From Arsenophonus endosymbiont of Ceratovacuna japonica (GTDB taxonomy: Bacteria; Pseudomonadota; Gammaproteobacteria; Enterobacterales; Enterobacteriaceae), in the NCBI GenBank assembly GCA_024349725.1, contig AP026064.1, positions 208,592 through 272,591 of the forward strand: DNA of 64,000 nucleotides, in the 5' to 3' direction. A program made the translations under genes and the position numbers. The number at the start of each line of letters is the position of its first letter. Positions within the stretch are counted from its first letter, which is position 1. Below, in pieces: positions 58,977 through 64,000 of this stretch. The notes beneath the pieces are model-generated. The model worked only from the letters and a program-made list of their open reading frames with translations, was not told the DNA's origin and searched no databases.

Positions 58977-60263
58977 ATGACAGATAAACATAAAGATGAT
59001 TTAGGAAAGTTATTGTGTTGTTCTTTCTGTGGAAAGAGTCAACATGAAGTTCGTAAGTTAATTGCTGGTCCTTCGGTTTATATTTGCGATGAATGTGTTA
59101 ATATCTGTAAAGATATTATTTTAGAAGAAGTTAAAGAAATTGCATTACCTAGTGAATGCAGTACAATACCTACGCCTCATAAAATTCGTCATCATCTTGA
59201 TAATTATGTTATTGGTCAAGAAAATGCTAAAAAGGTATTAGCAGTAGCTGTTTATAATCATTATAAACGTTTAAGTAATATTTCTAATGATGGTATAAAT
59301 GATGAAGGAATAGAGTTAGGTAAAAGTAATATTTTACTTATTGGTTCTACAGGTAGTGGTAAGACTCTATTAGCTAAAACTTTAGCTTGTTATTTAGATG
59401 TTCCATTTGCTATAGCTGACGCTACAACATTAACCGAAGCAGGTTATGTTGGTGAAGATGTAGAAAATATTATTCAAAAACTTTTACAAAAATGTAATTA
59501 TGATGTAGAAAAAGCACAGCGTGGTATAATATATATTGATGAAATAGATAAAATATCTCGTAAATCAGATAATCCTTCAATTACACGAGATGTATCAGGA
59601 GAAGGGGTTCAACAAGCTTTGCTTAAGCTTATTGAAGGAACAATTTCATCTGTACCACCTCAAGGTGGACGTAAACATCCACAGCAAGATTTTTTACAAG
59701 TTGATACTTCTAAAATTTTATTTATTTGTGGTGGTGCCTTTGAAGGTCTTGATTGTGTAATTGAACAAAGATTAAACACCCGATCTAGTATTGGTTTTTC
59801 TGCTAATATAAAAAGTAAATGTGAACAAAAATCTAGTACTAAATTACTTGCTAAAGTTGAGCCAGAAGACTTAATTAAATTTGGTTTAATTCCTGAATTT
59901 ATTGGTCGTTTACCTGTAGTTGTTACATTAAGTGAATTAGGTGAAAAAGCATTAATTCAGATTTTAAAGGAACCTAAAAATGCTTTAACTAAACAATATC
60001 AAGCGCTTTTCAAATTAGAAGGAGTTAATTTAGAGTTCCGTGAAGAAGCATTAAAAGCTATTGCAAAAGAAGCTATGTTAAAAAAAACAGGTGCACGTGG
60101 TTTACGATCTATTTTAGAAGAAACTTTATTAGAAACTATGTATAATTTGCCATCAATGGAACAAATTGAGAAGATAGTAATTGATGAAATGGTTATTACT
60201 AGTAAATCAGAACCTTTAATAATTCATAGTCAATCCGATATACAAATATTAAGTGAAAAATAA
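58977..60263 (+). CDS. clpX: Clp protease ATP-binding subunit ClpX
   Basis: ClpX is the AAA+ unfoldase that feeds ClpP and recognises ssrA-tagged proteins. It has 428 residues (E. coli 424). The N-terminal zinc domain has Cys pairs in CCSFCGKS and YICDECVN. Walker A is [15 protein letters not shown], Walker B is [10 protein letters not shown], and the pore loop GYVGEDVE is intact. The ClpP-binding IGF loop appears as [16 protein letters not shown] before the ATG is the ribosome-binding site. Confidence 0.99.
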   Translation: MTDKHKDDLGKLLCCSFCGKSQHEVRKLIAGPSVYICDECVNICKDIILEEVKEIALPSECSTIPTPHKIRHHLDNYVIGQENAKKVLAVAVYNHYKRLSNISNDGINDEGIELGKSNILLIGSTGSGKTLLAKTLACYLDVPFAIADATTLTEAGYVGEDVENIIQKLLQKCNYDVEKAQRGIIYIDEIDKISRKSDNPSITRDVSGEGVQQALLKLIEGTISSVPPQGGRKHPQQDFLQVDTSKILFICGGAFEGLDCVIEQRLNTRSSIGFSANIKSKCEQKSSTKLLAKVEPEDLIKFGLIPEFIGRLPVVVTLSELGEKALIQILKEPKNALTKQYQALFKLEGVNLEFREEALKAIAKEAMLKKTGARGLRSILEETLLETMYNLPSMEQIEKIVIDEMVITSKSEPLIIHSQSDIQILSEK

Positions 60264-60341
60264 ATTTAATATTTTAATTATATTATGTAATATAAAATAA
60301 GATTGACCTCTCATTTTTAAATTGGATAAAATATTAATATA

Positions 60342-60369
60342 TTGAATGATAAAGTTTTATTCCCATGTA
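60342..60369 (+). promoter_or_regulatory. sigma-32-type heat-shock promoter of lon
   Basis: TTGAA (60342-60346) is followed after 14 bp by TCCCATGTA (60361-60369). The E. coli lon heat-shock promoter has TTGAA, the same 14-bp spacing and CCCCATATA as I recall it. Conservation of both elements and the spacing in a drifted spacer suggests RpoH control is kept. RpoH itself is not in the window. Confidence 0.7.
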
Positions 60370-60448
60370 GGTTTATATTTAAACTAAAGTTTCTAAAATT
60401 TTTAAGGAAACCATAAAATTAATATAAGTTAAACGAAGAGATAATCTT

Positions 60449-62797
60449 ATGAATCTTAAGCGTCCCGAACGCATTGAAATTCCTGTACTGCCTCTACGAG
60501 ATGTTGTGGTTTATCCATATATGGTGATACCATTATTTGTTGGTCGAGAAAAATCTATTCACTGCCTTGAAGCTGTAATGGATTATAATAAACAGGTTAT
60601 GTTAGTTGCTCAAAAAGAAGCTTTAACTGATGATCCAAATATAAATGATCTTTTCTCTGTAGGTACGATTGCTTCTGTTTTACAGATGCTTAAATTACCA
60701 GATGGCACAGTTAAAGTATTAGTCGAAGGTTTGCAACGTGCAAAAATTATAACATTAACAGATAATGGAGAATATTTTATTGCTCAGGCTGAATATTTAA
60801 CTTCTTTAGTTTCTGATGAAAAAGAGCAAGAAATTATAAGTCGTACAACTATTAATCAATTTGAAATTTATATAAAACTAAATAAAAAGATACCACCTGA
60901 AATATTAACATTATTAAATTCTATTGAACAATCTGATAAATTAGCTGATACAATTGCTTCTCATATACCTCTAAAATTATCCTCTAAACAACGTATATTA
61001 GAGATGGAAAATGTAATTGAGCGCTTTGAATATTTAATGGCAATGATGGAATCTGAAATTGATTTATTACAAATTGAAAAACGTATTCGCAGTAGAGTTA
61101 AAAAACAAATGGAAAAAAGTCAACGCGAATATTATTTGAATGAGCAAATGAAAGCAATTCAAAAAGAATTAGGTGAAATGGAAGATACACCTGATGAATA
61201 TGAAATGTTTAAACGTAAAATTAAAGAAATTAAAATACCAAAAGAAGCTCGAAAAAAAGTAGAATCAGAATTACAGAAATTAAAAATGATGTCACCTATG
61301 TCTGCTGAGGCAACTGTTTTACGGAGTTATATTGATTGGATCATACAAGTTCCGTGGAATAAACGTAGTAAAGTTAAAAAAAATTTATTTAAAGCACAAG
61401 AGGTATTAGATAGTGATCATTATGGTTTAGATAGAGTTAAAGAACGTATTCTTGAATATTTAGCTGTGCAAAGTCGAGTAAATAAAATTAAAGGACCAAT
61501 TTTATGTTTAGTTGGACCACCTGGTGTTGGTAAAACATCATTAGGACAATCAATTGCTAAAGCTACAGGGCGTAAATATGTTCGTATGGCATTAGGTGGT
61601 GTTCGTGATGAAGCAGAAATTCGTGGTCATAGAAGAACTTATATTGGGTCAATGCCTGGAAAATTAATTCAAAAGATGGCAAAAGTAGGAGTTAAGAATC
61701 CTTTATTTTTATTAGATGAAATTGATAAAATGTCTTCAGATATGCGTGGTGACCCATCATCAGCTTTATTAGAAGTACTTGATCCAGAACAAAATATTGC
61801 TTTTAATGATCACTATTTAGAAGTTGATTATGATCTTTCTGATATTATGTTTGTTGCTACTTCAAATTCTATGAATATCCCAGCACCATTATTAGATCGC
61901 ATGGAAGTAATTAGACTTTCTGGTTATACTGAAGATGAAAAATTTAATATTGCTAAAAAACATTTATTATTAAAACAAATGCAACGTAATGCTATAAAAA
62001 AAGGAGAACTTACAATAGAAGATAGTTCTATTATTGGCATCATTCGTTATTATACCAGAGAGGCTGGTGTACGTAGTTTAGAACGTGAAATTTCTAAATT
62101 ATGTCGTAAATCAGTAAAAGAATTATTAATGAATAACTCATTGAAACACATTATTATTAATAAAGATAATTTAAAAGATTATCTTGGTGTTCGTAAAGTT
62201 GATTATGGGAGAGCAGATACTGAAAATCGCATTGGTCATGTGACAGGATTAGCTTGGACTGAAGTTGGTGGTGATTTATTAACTATTGAAACTGCTTGTG
62301 TATTAGGAAAAGGAAAACTTACTTATACTGGATCATTAGGTGAAGTTATGCAAGAATCAATTCAAACTGCATTAACTACAGTAAGAGCAAGATCAAAAAA
62401 ATTAGGTATAAATACTAATTTTTATGAAAAAATGGATATTCATGTACATGTACCTGAAGGAGCAACACCAAAAGATGGACCTAGCGCAGGAATTGCTATG
62501 TGTACAGCATTAGTTTCCTGTTTAACTAATAATCCTGTATTGGCAAATGTAGCAATGACTGGTGAAATAACATTAAGAGGATTAGTATTACCTATTGGTG
62601 GTTTAAAAGAAAAGTTATTAGCTGCTCATCGTGGTGGTATAAAAATTGTTCTAATACCTAATGAAAATAGACGTGACTTAGAAGAAATACCACAAAATAT
62701 TATTAAAAATTTAAAAATTTATCCAGTAAAGACAATTGAAGAGGTTTTTTCTATTGCATTACAAAATAATCCTTTTGAAATTAATAAGATAGATTAA
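60449..62797 (+). CDS. lon: ATP-dependent protease La
   Basis: Lon degrades misfolded and selected regulatory proteins. It has 782 residues (E. coli 784). The N-terminal LAN domain begins ERIEIPVLPLRDVVVYPYMVIPLFVGR. Walker A is GPPGVGKTS and Walker B is FLLDEIDKM. The catalytic Ser is in PKDGPSAGIAM and the Lys in GLKEKLLAAHRGG. It starts behind CGAAGAGATAAT. In E. coli hupB comes next; a hupB fossil is read here. Confidence 0.99.
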   Translation: MNLKRPERIEIPVLPLRDVVVYPYMVIPLFVGREKSIHCLEAVMDYNKQVMLVAQKEALTDDPNINDLFSVGTIASVLQMLKLPDGTVKVLVEGLQRAKIITLTDNGEYFIAQAEYLTSLVSDEKEQEIISRTTINQFEIYIKLNKKIPPEILTLLNSIEQSDKLADTIASHIPLKLSSKQRILEMENVIERFEYLMAMMESEIDLLQIEKRIRSRVKKQMEKSQREYYLNEQMKAIQKELGEMEDTPDEYEMFKRKIKEIKIPKEARKKVESELQKLKMMSPMSAEATVLRSYIDWIIQVPWNKRSKVKKNLFKAQEVLDSDHYGLDRVKERILEYLAVQSRVNKIKGPILCLVGPPGVGKTSLGQSIAKATGRKYVRMALGGVRDEAEIRGHRRTYIGSMPGKLIQKMAKVGVKNPLFLLDEIDKMSSDMRGDPSSALLEVLDPEQNIAFNDHYLEVDYDLSDIMFVATSNSMNIPAPLLDRMEVIRLSGYTEDEKFNIAKKHLLLKQMQRNAIKKGELTIEDSSIIGIIRYYTREAGVRSLEREISKLCRKSVKELLMNNSLKHIIINKDNLKDYLGVRKVDYGRADTENRIGHVTGLAWTEVGGDLLTIETACVLGKGKLTYTGSLGEVMQESIQTALTTVRARSKKLGINTNFYEKMDIHVHVPEGATPKDGPSAGIAMCTALVSCLTNNPVLANVAMTGEITLRGLVLPIGGLKEKLLAAHRGGIKIVLIPNENRRDLEEIPQNIIKNLKIYPVKTIEEVFSIALQNNPFEINKID

Positions 62798-62900
62798 TTA
62801 AAATATAATTGATATTATAAATTTTGTATTAAGATAATATTTTATATAAAATATTTAATGATAATATAATTTATTATTTTTAATAATTTAAGTTATTTAA

Positions 62901-63174
62901 ATGAATCTTTATAATGAAATATTATATTAAATAAAATATAAATTGTTTATTTATTAATGTAAAATAGATAAGGTAATAAAATTTATTATTTTTTTAAAAT
63001 ATTTTTTAAAATAATTAAAAAAATATTTATAATATTAGTTTATTATAATATTGTATTATTTATAAAATTTTTATTAAAAATAAGTAAATGATAAAAATTT
63101 TAGCTTTAATTTTTTTATTAGAAAAATTAATTTTATTAAAATATATTATTTTATATTATAATAATTTAAATTAA
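62901..63174 (+). pseudogene. hupB: decayed hupB (HU beta)
   Basis: In E. coli hupB follows lon. Here ATG-AAT starts at 62901 (HupB M-N), and a stretch K-V-I-K-F-I-I-F-L lies against R-A-L-D-A-I-I-A-S. L-V-Y-Y at 63035 lies against L-V-G-F within 5 nt of the expected place. I-K-F-L-L-K-I-S-K lies against V-K-E-R-A-A-R-T-G-R, and N-L-N-stop against D-A-V-N-stop. The span is 274 nt, against 273 for a 90-codon gene. Several frame breaks and stops make it non-functional. The call rests on colinearity and length, not on high identity. Confidence 0.45.
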
Positions 63175-63520
63175 AAAAAATACTAATAAGTAATTATAAA
63201 AATAGTATATATATTATATTATTTTATCATTAATATTATTTTATTAATGATTAATAAAAAATTACACATATGATAAATAGAAATAATTAATAATTTAATC
63301 AGTATCTTTATAATATAATTATTAATAAAATAAATTATTAATTATATAAAAATAATTTATTATATGAAAATATATAATTAATATTTATAAAATAAGTTTA
63401 TAGTTTATTTAATATAATTATGTTTATATTATAAATATATATATAAAATAATTATATTTTATATTAATAATTAATAAATTAAAATTTAAGAAAAACAAAT
63501 TAGTTAATTTAGGTAAGTTA
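63175..63520. other. spacer before the chorismate mutase gene
   Basis: A/T-rich 346-bp spacer with no gene. E. coli has ppiD after hupB, and tyrA elsewhere, so a rearrangement joint lies between the hupB fossil and tyrA. TTAGGTAAG near 63508-63516 is the ribosome-binding site of the next gene. Confidence 0.45.
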
Positions 63521-63787
63521 ATGTCAATAAAATTATTACGTGATAAAATTGATGAAATTGATAAATCATTAATTATATTATTAGGAAAAAGAATACAGTT
63601 AGTAAAAGATATAGGTAAAATAAAATTTCAACAAGGATTATCTATTTATGATCCAAATCGTGAAACTTTAATGTTTAATACACTTTATAAAGAAGCAGAA
63701 AAAATAGGTATTTCTACTAATTTAATTAAAAATATATTTTATTATATTATACGTGAATCTTATTTATATGAAAAAATTAATCATTAG
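63521..63787 (+). CDS. tyrA: chorismate mutase, truncated TyrA
   Basis: The 88 residues match the chorismate mutase domain of TyrA better than that of PheA (LRDKIDEIDKSLIILLGKR, GLSIYDPNRE, IIRESYLYE against the TyrA sequence). Active-site residues of the AroQ fold are kept, including Arg7 (LRDK), Arg/Lys in GKRIQLVKDIGKIK and the Glu in NRE. A stop follows the domain, where E. coli TyrA continues into about 280 residues of prephenate dehydrogenase. The product should convert chorismate to prephenate only. Downstream sequence in the same frame (up to 63930) gives L-Y-stop-F-I-F-Y-stop-S-E-Y, a faint echo of the dehydrogenase start L-F-E-K-M-L-T-L-S-G-Y. Confidence 0.85.
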   Translation: MSIKLLRDKIDEIDKSLIILLGKRIQLVKDIGKIKFQQGLSIYDPNRETLMFNTLYKEAEKIGISTNLIKNIFYYIIRESYLYEKINH

Positions 63788-64000
63788 AATATTAAATATC
63801 AATTTATATTATAATAAAATATATTAAAATAAAAAATAATATAATTATATTAATTCATATTTTATTAAAGTGAATATATATGTATAATAATTTTGTTTAA
63901 TAATTAATTATTTATTTTAAAATAAAATTAAATAACATATTATACGATAAATATATAAAATTATTATTTTATAATTATTAATTATACATTATAAAATAAT
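63788..64000. other. region after the truncated tyrA
   Basis: No open frame continues the gene. Weak in-frame resemblance to the first part of the TyrA dehydrogenase domain suggests decay rather than clean deletion, but identity is only about one in five. The window ends here. Confidence 0.35.

Overview
The window is a very AT-rich piece of a gammaproteobacterial chromosome. Its surviving proteins (HflC, UvrD, YigB, TusBCD, GpsA, YibN, RpoBC, ClpX, Lon and others) are close orthologues of Enterobacterales proteins, mostly at full length and in gene pairs still found in E. coli. The standard code is used, with TGG for Trp and TAA, TAG and TGA all used as stops. Extreme AT content, loss of most genes, single rRNA genes torn from their operon and no mobile elements point to an obligate intracellular, probably insect-associated, symbiont. 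I cannot name the genus from sequence alone.

Layout. 1-3 kb: hflC and purA (+). 3-10 kb: tRNA-Trp, uvrD, yigB and dapF (-). 10-12 kb: a gene-free stretch with five perfect hairpins of 25-32 bp. 12-19.5 kb: rmuC, a solitary 23S rRNA gene, trxA and rho (+). 21.4-39.4 kb: one continuous + strand block tusDCB-rpsL-rpsG-fusA-tuf-secE-nusG-rplKAJL-rpoBC, in which the str and rif operons are joined through a single tuf gene. 40.8-42.2 kb: tRNA-Arg, tRNA-His, tRNA-Pro and fldA (+). 43.5-47.9 kb: glnS, gpsA and yibN (-). 49.8-50.4 kb: dsbA (+). 58.2-63.8 kb: clpP, clpX, lon and a tyrA gene cut down to its chorismate mutase domain (+).

Much of the window is non-coding. The main discovery is that several of these deserts are gene fossils. 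Using the gene order of E. coli as a guide, I can read decayed but colinear copies of ompR (obvious; frameshifts and stops) and fur (obvious on translation; downstream of fldA). Fossils of tig (before clpP, matching the family length and still followed by a good terminator), polA (after dsbA; the polymerase motif A region is readable) and hupB (after lon, matching the family length) are also readable. Weaker echoes of yjeT, yheO, envZ and the TyrA dehydrogenase domain sit in their expected slots. The window therefore records gene loss at several stages, with flanking control signals outliving the genes.

Surviving regulation includes a consensus promoter before the 23S gene, an rrn spacer remnant with a boxA-like motif, the str promoter, an S7-type rpsL-rpsG spacer, the rplL-rpoB attenuator, the rpoC terminator and a sigma-32-type lon promoter. 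The retained functions are gene expression, proteolysis (ClpXP, Lon, HflC), thiol and redox chemistry (TrxA, DsbA, FldA), DNA unwinding (UvrD), purine synthesis, phospholipid precursor synthesis, meso-DAP and a step towards tyrosine. I found no clearly foreign or novel multi-gene system; the interest lies in the fossils, the hairpins and the operon rearrangements.
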